From NCBI GenBank assembly GCA_025928155.1, contig JAICKC010000004.1, forward strand, positions 1 through 64,000: a stretch of 64,000 bases of DNA, given 5' to 3'. The translations under genes and the position numbers were made by a program. Under the pieces are notes generated by a model that saw only the letters and a list, made by a program, of their open reading frames with translations, was not told the DNA's origin and did no database searches. Numbering within the stretch: the stretch's first letter is position 1; each line of letters starts with the position of its first letter. This document shows positions 32,216-39,021 of this stretch, one piece after another. Origin of the DNA: Candidatus Saccharimonadota bacterium. Lineage in GTDB: Bacteria; Patescibacteriota; Saccharimonadia; Saccharimonadales; UBA4665.

Positions 32216-33186
32216 GTATGCACTGATTCTAGAGGAAGATACTTTAAAAGCGAGTCAACCGACTCAGCCAGAGTGAACTCATGTACGGCAGCTTTCCGTT
32301 CCTTCGTGGTCGATAATCCGAGGGCCACCGCTTCGCCTATTGCAGTTATTAATGCTTGGGGATTGCGTTCTTCGACCAAAGTCAGTAAGCCACAATTAGT
32401 CTCTGATAGTCCCCCTAGGCTACTTGCAATAACACGACAGCCACTATGTTGGCCTTCGACCGATAGCATTCCAAATGGCTCAGCAAATACCGAGGGCATT
32501 AGCAAGATGTCCGTTTTTGCGAGCAGTGCTGCCATGGATGCAACGTCCCTGCGTGGCTCTAACAGTTTCGCATATTTATAGCCGTGTAACATCTTTGCGA
32601 TCGTTCGTCCTTCTTCGACATGTTGCCCCGCCATAACGATACTCATATGCACGCCGAGCACACCCATTTCGTATTGGTGCATCATCTCGAGTATCGTATA
32701 AATTCCCTTTTCCGGATGGAGCCGACCAGCATATAGAACGTTAACTTTCTTTCCTGGCTTTGATCGCCGCGAATTTCCATATATAGGATCCGCAAATGGC
32801 ATTACCACCTCGATTGCGCTGCTTGGTATCTGTAAATACAGCGCCCATTGCTGTGCATTGTAAATACTGGTCGCGATAATTACCTTGCCTTCAACATCCT
32901 TTTTTCTTTCGTGCTGTTCCACTTTTGACGGAACGGCGCAGTGTAAGATGATGGCTGCCTTATGTCGTGTGGGTATGTCGTATGCTCGATTAACAAAGAC
33001 GACTGCGCCCGCTAATCGACTAATTTCTAATTTATCAACTAGGCCTAAAAATGGGACGCCCGGGAAGTCGCGTTTGCTTTGTGTGATTGCTGCGCCGACT
33101 ATAACTATCTGTGCATCAATTCCTCTGCGAATAAGCTCACGTATAGTGGCCTGCAGTGAAAGTCTCGGATCCACCTGTGCCAGCAA
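32194..33186 (-). CDS. GT4-family glycosyltransferase
   Basis: A 330-aa GT-B glycosyltransferase. The donor-side half has VNVLYAGRLHPEKGIYTILE, DILLMPSVFAEPFGMLSVEG (the EPFGxxxxEG nucleotide-sugar motif) and VIASSLGGLSE. The acceptor-side half is somewhat short. Start is TTG at 33184-33186, six bases after GAGGAGG; no ATG is available in frame. The last ~7 residues are encoded by the tail of repeat L, so the original C-terminus was probably altered when that element arrived. It may glycosylate a lipid or envelope component. Confidence 0.85.
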   Translation of the reverse strand: MLAQVDPRLSLQATIRELIRRGIDAQIVIVGAAITQSKRDFPGVPFLGLVDKLEISRLAGAVVFVNRAYDIPTRHKAAIILHCAVPSKVEQHERKKDVEGKVIIATSIYNAQQWALYLQIPSSAIEVVMPFADPIYGNSRRSKPGKKVNVLYAGRLHPEKGIYTILEMMHQYEMGVLGVHMSIVMAGQHVEEGRTIAKMLHGYKYAKLLEPRRDVASMAALLAKTDILLMPSVFAEPFGMLSVEGQHSGCRVIASSLGGLSETNCGLLTLVEERNPQALITAIGEAVALGLSTTKERKAAVHEFTLAESVDSLLKYLPLESVHTGSRPAS

Positions 33187-33580
33187 GCATAGCCTCCTCG
33201 GAAGGCCATATGAATGAGATCATATTTTTATGGCTAAGGCTTTCTAACTTGCTTGGGTTTTTTAATGGCCTTACGGCCTTTATCCGTCGACATTATTTAT
33301 AATCCGTGATGATATATTGTGAATAATGGACTTTCGACGGATTCTTCAATTTTTTAGTAGCGAATAAAGACACGATGTGATCCTTTCAGGAAATTCGGAA
33401 GACTTTACCGACCAACATCAATCTTTTCGCCTGCTCCTGGCTGGAAATTTAGTGTTAAAGTGATCTTATATGTAGTATGCGCTCATTTACTGTGATTGCC
33501 TAATCGAATGCCGGATAAAAACACTTTCTTGGTTCCTAAAAACCGTTACCCATGGAGCAGTAGAACATATTTTATGTAAG
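33187..33580. other. Intergenic gap without recognisable gene
   Basis: About 390 bp between the GT4 start and repeat M. It holds a short hairpin GGCCTTACGGCC near 33265-33285 and AT-rich promoter-like stretches. No reading frame longer than about 50 codons looks coding. Confidence 0.5.
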
Positions 33581-33645
33581 AAAAATCCAGTATATCAATG
33601 CTTACTGGATTTAACTTCAAATCTGTACTGTACCTAGTCTGGCTC
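33581..33645. repeat. Composite boundary repeat, copy M (CCAG-type hairpin, GGCGTTTGC-type tail)
   Basis: AAAAATCCAGTA...TACTGGATT, then AATCTGTACTGTACCTAGTC (GTA/TAC mini-stem), core TGGCTC, and the tail shared with J and K. It is the rightmost copy. A small ORF starts in its hairpin loop. Confidence 0.8.
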
Positions 33646-33759
33646 GGCGTTTGCTTCGGGAATATAATCTTTACAGAAGATAAGGAGCCGGATGTCAAAC
33701 AGGTCAATCTGTTAATCGAGAGCGGTGAGGATATTGAAGACGAGGAGGTGTCGCAATGA
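33598..33759 (+). CDS. Small protein, 53 aa, spanning repeat M and coupled to PLD gene
   Basis: The ATG lies in the loop of the repeat hairpin; the N-terminal 20 residues encoded by the repeat are hydrophobic (MLTGFNFKSVLYLVWLGVCF), followed by an acidic tail (EDKEPDVKQVNLLIESGEDI). The stop overlaps the PLD start (ATGA) and GAGGAGG lies just before it, so translation coupling is likely and this frame is probably real. Copies J and K carry related tails without the PLD gene. It could be an immunity or antitoxin-like partner; that is inference. Confidence 0.5.
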   Translation: MLTGFNFKSVLYLVWLGVCFGNIIFTEDKEPDVKQVNLLIESGEDIEDEEVSQ

Positions 33760-34238
33760 TCCTCCGACTTCCCTGCCGCTTCAAAAGTAGCTCGCCTGAA
33801 TTTCTGACGTCACGACTTTACAACGAGCGGACATTTTATGGCGCTTTTGCGGATGACCTGGCTTGCTGCCAACGCGAGGCCTTGATTGAGAGTCCGTTCC
33901 TCACAACTCGACGAGTGAGAGAATTACTCCCGATAATACGAGAGATAACCTCTCGCGGTATCCAAGTCACTGTAAACACTCGCCATCCCCAAGAGCATGA
34001 GGTCTACTTGCGAGCGGAAGCTGAAAACTGGATTGGTCTATTGCAAAGTTCCGGTGTTGAAATTCTTTTCACTGGCGGACACCACCGGAAGTTCGCGATA
34101 TTTGATCGTAAAATACTCTACGAAGGCTCGCTCAACATACTCTCTCAGAACGATAGCTCGGAGATTATGCGGAGGACTGAATCGGTGGAACTTACGCAGC
34201 AGATGATTGAGTTCATCGGGCTGGGTAGATTTATATAG
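33756..34238 (+). CDS. PLD-like (phospholipase D/nuclease superfamily) domain protein
   Basis: A 160-aa protein with one HKD-type motif: GGHHRKFAIFDRKILYEGSL followed by NILSQND (HxK...D/N with the GSxN turn). Upstream ALIESPFLTTRRVRELLPII and VTVNTRHPQEH are the usual preceding strands. A single motif means it would act as a homodimer, as in Nuc-type endonucleases or restriction/repair enzymes. GAGGAGG precedes the ATG. It is coupled to the 53-aa gene. A fragment of a sister gene lies at 16760-16864. Confidence 0.82.
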   Translation: MILRLPCRFKSSSPEFLTSRLYNERTFYGAFADDLACCQREALIESPFLTTRRVRELLPIIREITSRGIQVTVNTRHPQEHEVYLRAEAENWIGLLQSSGVEILFTGGHHRKFAIFDRKILYEGSLNILSQNDSSEIMRRTESVELTQQMIEFIGLGRFI

Positions 34239-34320
34239 AGCGTACAGCGAAGTACGAGAGTAGAATTCGCATAATATAAAAATAGTGATATAATAAATAT
34301 ATTCGTTCCTGTATATTCCT

Positions 34321-35019
34321 ATGCCAAGATCAATCGACCATTATAATTCTGGTGCTAGGCCCGATCGCTACCCAAGTGATGAGTTTTCGAGACCAAACAG
34401 GGTTTGGTATGGCGGAACTTTTCGCTTCTACGAGCTAGGCCGTGTAGTGTATGCTCACACTACCATTGCTCAATCTGTACTACTCCCTCAGATTGAGCAT
34501 CGATCACTTGTTGATAGTGGGGTACTGACGTCTGATGGAGTTGCAGAGGTGATACCCGAAGCTCATTTAGATGATTTGAAGAAACGGGCTGTAGAAAAGG
34601 CGGCCTATTTAAGGTCGCTCCGTGAGCAAGGCCCTCCAGTCGGCACATTTCCCTACCTACGAAAACTTACGGTTGCCTCAGACGGTCTCTTGTGGGTTTG
34701 CGCTCCTGAGGAGGGTATACGGATGGATCAGGATCATCCGCAGGATGCTGTTTGTTCAGCATCGGCCTTAGGGGATATTACTATTGCTTCCGCCAGATAT
34801 GGTGGCCATCCCGTCGACTCTCCTCGTTATGACCAAGCTGACCTTATCGAGTTTGTTCCCGGAGAGCTAGCCGATCGAGCAAATGCATATGCTTTTATGG
34901 GCGCAGGACATGGATGGCGAGCGGTGGTTGGTGAAGGCGACTCCGAATACCGGATAGCCCAAGTTCGACTGTTTGAAGTTACGACCGACTTAGAGCATCA
35001 GCCTTTCATAGGACAATAG
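34321..35019 (+). CDS. Hypothetical protein, 232 aa
   Basis: Unrecognised. Soluble, with a charged N-terminus, a helical stretch (LDDLKKRAVEKAAYLRSLRE) and a beta-rich second half (LRKLTVASDGLLWVCAPEEG and others). Both halves contain many aromatic and acidic residues. It is followed five bases later by the lipoprotein gene, so they form an operon. No signal peptide. Confidence 0.55.
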   Translation: MPRSIDHYNSGARPDRYPSDEFSRPNRVWYGGTFRFYELGRVVYAHTTIAQSVLLPQIEHRSLVDSGVLTSDGVAEVIPEAHLDDLKKRAVEKAAYLRSLREQGPPVGTFPYLRKLTVASDGLLWVCAPEEGIRMDQDHPQDAVCSASALGDITIASARYGGHPVDSPRYDQADLIEFVPGELADRANAYAFMGAGHGWRAVVGEGDSEYRIAQVRLFEVTTDLEHQPFIGQ

Positions 35020-35024
35020 GTATC

Positions 35025-35936
35025 ATGACAAATCCTAATTATAAAAGCCCCGAAACTCAGCCGCAGAAAAATAGGCCAGCACCTCGCCATGCTGGCAAGG
35101 TCGCTTTGGTTAGCGTTGTATCTTGTGCTGCCTTCTTGACCGCGTGCAGTAGTCCTACAAGTAGGACAACGGCTGGTGAGATGGCGCCCACGCCCTTAAG
35201 CTCGTCGGCTGCTGCAAAGGCAGGGGTGCGTATAGTAAATGGACAGACAGTTGGGGGTGTTTCGTCACAGGCTGCTATTGGTGTAAGTACCAAAGAGCCG
35301 CTAGGCGGTGTAGCAATGGACATTAGGGTGCCGCAGATAGACTGTGGGCGTAACCCAGGGTCAACGATCGGTTTCTGGGGTGGCCTGACAAGCGCAAGTG
35401 ATATGCTTGACCCAAATGGGGTCATTGAACAGACTGGTGTCAATGCTGAATGTCTAACGGGTAAGACTACGCCAGAATACAAGCCATTTACTGAAAACTA
35501 CCCACAGCCTCCTCAGTATTACTCCGGGAAATTAGGATCAATAGCGGCTGGTGACGTTCTTAGTGTGAGCATCCGTAACGATGGCGACAATAAAGAGTTC
35601 ACTCTTTCGCTTACGGACATGACGACCGATAAAAGTATTACCAAAACTTTGCCCTGCCCGACAAAGGACTGTAACCTTACGATGGCAATAGGTGATGTCG
35701 AAAACCCCTCACCAAATGAAGCACCGCTCACTGCAATCTTTTCACCCGTACGATTCTCGAACGCAGTGGCCGTTGTCGGTAGTAGGGATATTCCATTCGG
35801 AGATTTTTCCGCCAACGAAACGACCGATTACTTCATGACGAGCAACTGGGAACCAGGAGCTCCGCTGGCAGAAACGACTGTCCTTGTTGGCGGAATGTTT
35901 AGTGTTGTACGTGTCAATGATGGGGTGAGATATTAG
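35025..35936 (+). CDS. Putative lipoprotein, 303 aa
   Basis: A secreted, membrane-anchored protein. After a polar ~25-residue N-terminus comes the signal VALVSVVSCAAFLTACSSP with lipobox LTAC; the Cys would be lipidated. A Ser/Thr/Ala-rich linker follows, then a beta-rich domain with several Cys (DCGRNP, NAECLTGK, LPCPTKDCNLTM) that could form disulfides. No enzyme motif is recognised. It is second in an operon with the 232-aa gene, just left of the integrated phage. Confidence 0.75.
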   Translation: MTNPNYKSPETQPQKNRPAPRHAGKVALVSVVSCAAFLTACSSPTSRTTAGEMAPTPLSSSAAAKAGVRIVNGQTVGGVSSQAAIGVSTKEPLGGVAMDIRVPQIDCGRNPGSTIGFWGGLTSASDMLDPNGVIEQTGVNAECLTGKTTPEYKPFTENYPQPPQYYSGKLGSIAAGDVLSVSIRNDGDNKEFTLSLTDMTTDKSITKTLPCPTKDCNLTMAIGDVENPSPNEAPLTAIFSPVRFSNAVAVVGSRDIPFGDFSANETTDYFMTSNWEPGAPLAETTVLVGGMFSVVRVNDGVRY

Positions 35937-36048
35937 ATATCTTGACCCCCATTGAAGATTTACGCCGTCTACGCAGTGTTTAATTACGCTGGTCTTGTGG
36001 AGCGGACAGGGTCGAAAAGTTTGATTTCCAGTCCGCCCTACATAAAAC

Positions 36049-36073
36049 AACGACCCCTTTAACAGGGGTCGTT
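36049..36073 (-). terminator. Terminator of the tRNA-like gene
   Basis: AACGACCCCT and its complement around TTAACA (minus strand: stem then TTGTTTT). It lies 15 nt from the tRNA CCA end, the same layout as in the composite boundary repeats. It may also end the lipoprotein operon from the other side. Confidence 0.75.
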
Positions 36074-36088
36074 CTGTGGATAACTATT

Positions 36089-36169
36089 TGGCTCCGGGGA
36101 CTGGATTCGAACCAGCGACCTAGTGGTTCGCGTGTTCTTCGGTAGTGTAAACCACCGCAGCGCCCCGGA
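36089..36169 (-). tRNA. tRNA-like gene with encoded CCA; anticodon not resolved
   Basis: The ends are those of a tRNA: acceptor TCCGGGG/CCCCGGA (7 bp), T-arm GCTGG-TTCGAAT-CCAGT, discriminator G and CCA. Total is 81 nt. The middle 46 nt does not fold, in my hands, into a normal D-arm plus a 7-nt anticodon loop; instead it forms GGTGG-TTTACA-CTACC or a GTGGTT/AACCAC stem. It may be an altered tRNA, a phage-remodelled att site, or a tRNA with an insertion. It lies next to the integrase gene. Its 3' end points away from the phage. Confidence 0.55.
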
Positions 36170-36242
36170 GCCGTGCATTTTTCTGTGTTTGCTGGTTTTA
36201 AAGTTCGGTTGAATTCACTATTAGTGTAGCAAAAAATACCGC

Positions 36243-37187
36243 TTATGTCAACATACTTGTGGCATGACCGGACTCTAATGCTTGCCCGAACTTTGCGTAA
36301 CCGCGCCGTGACTGAATGGCTGATATTTCGTTAGTGTAGACTCGCTGCGTCACAACACTGTCCTTGTGCCCGAGATGGGCAGCCAGGACTGGTAGTGGCA
36401 TGCCCTCTACTGCAAGCAGCGTGGCGTTCGAGTGTCGAAATACATGTTGTGTCACCACTTTGCCGAGCTGCGCCTTGGCAGCGGTCACATGCAGCATATG
36501 GCTAATGGTATGGTAACTGATACGCCGATTCTGTTGGGATATAAAAAGGGGACGATAAACATCGTCCCGGGTCTCTAAATACCTCTGTACTGCCACATAT
36601 GCCCGACTGTGAAAGTGAGTAGCACGATATTTTTGGTTTTTGCCTTGCACCTGTAACTCGTAGATGGGCTCTGCCCTGTGGTGAACGACATCATACTCGT
36701 TCACTATGGTAACAGCTTCCCAGTCCCAGCGGTCGAGACTGGTAAGCTCCGCCGAGCGTATGCCGCTATTGAATAGCAGCTCTATTATCGCTTTAGCGCG
36801 CAGGCTTGGCGCTACACTCACGAGTTTGTCTACTTCCTCGGGGGTAAGTAACGTTTTTGGTTTGTTCTGCTCTTCTCGTTCGTACCGGATTGTTTGATAG
36901 TCCATTACGGGCAACCGCGTAGTTTCCCCTACCCATTTAAGCAACCAGCGTAGGCTGCCTAAACAATCGTTGATATAGCCAGCCTGCAACCCTTGGTCTC
37001 GCATATGCAGTTTCCATGCCAGAATATGTTGGGGGTTTATGGCTTCTATCGGTATGTCACCGGTAACAGTGAGTAACCCGTTTTTGCCGACAATCCGCGT
37101 GCGATACTCACTGTGGGTTTTCTCGCTACGGTTAAGGTCAAGCAAATAGTAAATGTCAAAAGCACGATGCGCTTCAGTAATCGTCAT
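36243..37187 (-). CDS. Tyrosine recombinase / phage integrase
   Basis: A 314-aa integrase. The N-terminal SAM-like core-binding domain (HSEYRTRIVGKNGLLTV, IEAINPQHILAWKLHMRDQ) leads to the catalytic domain: NSGIRSAELTSLDRWDW (Arg I), HVFRHSNATLL (HxxR), HLGHKDSVVTQRVYTNE (His/Tyr nucleophile). All catalytic residues are present. It would integrate and excise the phage at the adjacent tRNA-like gene. Start chosen at ATG 37185-37187; an upstream frame adds 33 unlikely residues. No integron-integrase extra domain is visible. Confidence 0.93.
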   Translation of the reverse strand: MTITEAHRAFDIYYLLDLNRSEKTHSEYRTRIVGKNGLLTVTGDIPIEAINPQHILAWKLHMRDQGLQAGYINDCLGSLRWLLKWVGETTRLPVMDYQTIRYEREEQNKPKTLLTPEEVDKLVSVAPSLRAKAIIELLFNSGIRSAELTSLDRWDWEAVTIVNEYDVVHHRAEPIYELQVQGKNQKYRATHFHSRAYVAVQRYLETRDDVYRPLFISQQNRRISYHTISHMLHVTAAKAQLGKVVTQHVFRHSNATLLAVEGMPLPVLAAHLGHKDSVVTQRVYTNEISAIQSRRGYAKFGQALESGHATSMLT

Positions 37188-37324
37188 TATCGGAAAGTCC
37201 CCTATAACACCTCTTAATTTACAAGTCCCACCATTCCGATGTGGCCTGTCCCCATTTCCCCGCGCGCCGGTAACTCCATAATACAAGCTAAGTCACAGGC
37301 GCAACGTGACATATGACACGGCGT

Positions 37325-37822
37325 TTAATCGGAATTTATGCTAACTTTTTTCGAGACAAGCCAACAGAAATAACGGAATGGATTAGTCCCGGTCTCCTGA
37401 GCGGTCACAGCCTTTTGTACAGCGGCCGCACCAAAACGCCAGCACGCCTTGTATACCACGCGCATTTGCGCTGGTGTGGCTTTGATACGCTGAGCTATTT
37501 CCTCCGCTGCTCGCATTACCTCACGCAACTTAGCGAGAAATGCTAATGTACGCTCCCACTGCGCTTTACTGGCCGCTTTGGCAAACCAGTTTGCCTGGTT
37601 GCCCTTTGTCGCCGCCGTTTCTGCAAGCAGCATCAGGTTTTGTAGCTGCCCCTCTCGGATGAGCTTTTTGTACCGGTTTTCTTTGGCACGTCGCCAGTAG
37701 TCGGAGCCGGTAATGAGCCGTTTGATTTCCTCCGGTAGTTCTATAGAAGTGTTGCCGTTGGTTTTAGTAGCTTCATTTCTATAGAAGCGCCGGCTGGCTA
37801 TTGTCGTTGATATCTGTTCCAT
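37325..37822 (-). CDS. Hypothetical phage protein, 165 aa
   Basis: A basic, helical, soluble protein (IKRLITGSDYWRRAKENRYK, NWFAKAASKAQWERTLAFLA) ending TGTNPFRYFCWLVSKKV. The ending resembles the C-terminal 'NPFxYF' tails of some plasmid/phage replication or helper proteins, but this is weak. It is transcribed leftward with the integrase, so it may be a lysogeny or excision module member (repressor, excisionase or RDF are alternatives). Confidence 0.5.
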   Translation of the reverse strand: MEQISTTIASRRFYRNEATKTNGNTSIELPEEIKRLITGSDYWRRAKENRYKKLIREGQLQNLMLLAETAATKGNQANWFAKAASKAQWERTLAFLAKLREVMRAAEEIAQRIKATPAQMRVVYKACWRFGAAAVQKAVTAQETGTNPFRYFCWLVSKKVSINSD

Positions 37823-37897
37823 TTTTTGCTATCCTATACTTGTTTTTGAGCACACTAAATAGAACCCCGTAAACGTTCTACGAAGTGAACCAATCGA

Positions 37898-38076
37898 AAC
37901 TGTCGTTTTTACGGAACGGCAGTTTTTTTGTTATTGTGTTTTGCCCGCAGCCGTAACTGTGGGCAAAAAGCTGCACATCACCCTATTTCGGTAGCAAACA
38001 ATGGTGTGCAGCTTTTTAGTTAGTTCTTGACAGTTTTTCGAGCGCAACGAAAAAGCCCTGACTTACGCCAGGGCTT
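37898..38076. terminator. Cluster of four hairpins in a gene-free gap
   Basis: Four strong hairpins follow one another: 37898-37929 (AACTGTCGTT/AACGGCAGTT then T7, plus polarity), 37939-37968 (TTTTGCCCGCAG/CTGTGGGCAAAA), 37965-38017 (AAAAAGCTGCACA/TGTGCAGCTTTTT, bidirectional) and 38053-38076 (AAGCCCTG/CAGGGCTT, T5 on minus). No protein gene ends here. The stretch 37823-38360 otherwise lacks genes, so small RNAs or a transcriptional insulator between lysogeny and late modules are likely. Confidence 0.65.
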
Positions 38077-38195
38077 CGCCACGTTACGCAGCCCTGCTGT
38101 CAAGCAGGAGCCGCATATTCACCAAGTATCGTCATCAGGATAACAGCACTGTTTCGCAAAAAGCAAGTAGCTTTCTACTTTGCATACAGTTGTTA

Positions 38196-38222
38196 GAAAC
38201 TATGTATATTTTTGCGTGCTTG
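38196..38222 (+). promoter_or_regulatory. Putative phage promoter motif, copy 1
   Basis: AACTATGTATATTTTTGCGT, nearly repeated at 52317-52337 in the only other long gap of the late region. AT-rich with an extended -10 look; it precedes the terminase operon. Confidence 0.4.
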
Positions 38223-38250
38223 CATTGTTATCATTCGCTCAAGCTCTACG

Positions 38251-38366
38251 GTTTATGAGTGAGGTGCATGCAAATGCACTTGTACATTCCGACAAAACCC
38301 AAGTAGGGGCGTACTAAGCACAAGAAAGGATTACCCTCCTGACATTTGTGCGCCTCACTTATGAAC
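38251..38366 (+). promoter_or_regulatory. Structured leader of the late operon
   Basis: GTTTATGAGTGAGG (38251-38264) is complementary (12 of 14) to CCTCACTTATGAAC (38353-38366), and inside is a perfect hairpin GTGCAT-GCAA-ATGCAC (38264-38279). The long stem would sequester the ATG of the 50-aa ORF at 38361. Confidence 0.45.
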
Positions 38367-38513
38367 CAAAAGCCAAACCAGCAAAAACACATACCGACAC
38401 CGCGACACATCGTACCCTGCTATCCGCAAACCGTTGCGCCGCCGCCGCGCAAACTTTCGGAATGGCTATTGAGACGTGATATAGCGCGCGAACGACACAT
38501 GAGCGCGGGGTAG
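38361..38513 (+). CDS. Small phage ORF, 50 aa
   Basis: ATG at 38361 opens a basic, Pro-rich 50-aa frame (QQKHIPTPRHIVPCYPQTV, then WLLRRDIARERHM) that stops 4 bp before the small terminase gene. There is no good ribosome-binding site, and the start codon lies in a predicted stem. It may be a DNA-binding accessory protein or not translated. Confidence 0.4.
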   Translation: MNQKPNQQKHIPTPRHIVPCYPQTVAPPPRKLSEWLLRRDIARERHMSAG

Positions 38514-38517
38514 ATTC

Positions 38518-39021
38518 ATGGCGACACAAAAGCAGTTAAAAGCAGCCGAAAAACTGGTGGAAAATGGTGGAAACGTCTCGCAGGCTATGGTTGATGCGGG
38601 CTATAGCGAAGCCACAGCGCACACGCCGGGTAAACTCACGAACTCGCAGGGCTTTAAGTCCGTAGTAGAGGAATTGCAGCATGAACTCGGCAGCGTTGGC
38701 GTGACGCCTAAGCGCATTGCTCGCGTCATCAAACAGGGCTTGGCCGCTAAACAGCCGTTCAAGATCATCACCATTGATAAAAGTGATGGCGACACCAAAG
38801 TGTCTCGCAAGACCGTCGAAAAAGCTGACCACAAAACGCGCCACATGTACCTCGATACCGCGGTAAAAGTTATGGGCGGCTACCCGCAGCAAGACACATC
38901 ACCAACTACGCTTATACTCGCCCAATTCAAGGCACAAATGGGTAACTACATGGAAGATGAGCCGCAGCCAACCAAAGCCGACAACGCGCAGGAAGCGGAG
39001 GTAGTACGTGTCGAGGCTTAA
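38518..39021 (+). CDS. Terminase small subunit
   Basis: A 167-aa protein with the N-terminal helix-turn-helix typical of small terminases: ATQKQLKAAEKLVENGGNVS, QAMVDAGYSEATAHTPGKLT, then SQGFKSVVEEL. The middle is helical (oligomerisation) and the C-terminus acidic. It recognises phage DNA and delivers it to the large subunit. The gene overlaps the large-terminase start (GTG 39008) with GGAGGT nearby, so the two are coupled. Confidence 0.9.
   Translation: MATQKQLKAAEKLVENGGNVSQAMVDAGYSEATAHTPGKLTNSQGFKSVVEELQHELGSVGVTPKRIARVIKQGLAAKQPFKIITIDKSDGDTKVSRKTVEKADHKTRHMYLDTAVKVMGGYPQQDTSPTTLILAQFKAQMGNYMEDEPQPTKADNAQEAEVVRVEA

Noticed and set aside
32189-32581. Plus-strand frame beginning MAQLAGLEPV
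   Set aside because: The opening is the usual false peptide read from antisense tRNA-like sequence, and the rest is antisense to the glycosyltransferase.
10653-33645. Boundary elements as integron attC sites
   Set aside because: Copy A by chance shows RYYYAAC and GTTRRRY-like ends on the minus strand, but the other copies do not, and the integrase in the window lacks an integron-specific domain. A tRNA-end/terminator origin fits better.
35742-36050. Minus-strand frame over the end of the lipoprotein gene
   Set aside because: Antisense to a clear lipoprotein gene; no ribosome-binding site, poor protein-like composition.
36089-36169. Selenocysteine tRNA or tmRNA
   Set aside because: No long variable arm and no 8-13-bp acceptor extension; too short for tmRNA.
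36243-37187. Integrase as an XerC/D housekeeping recombinase
   Set aside because: It lies beside a tRNA-like gene and a phage operon, has a variable SAM-like N-terminus and no close XerC/D patterns.
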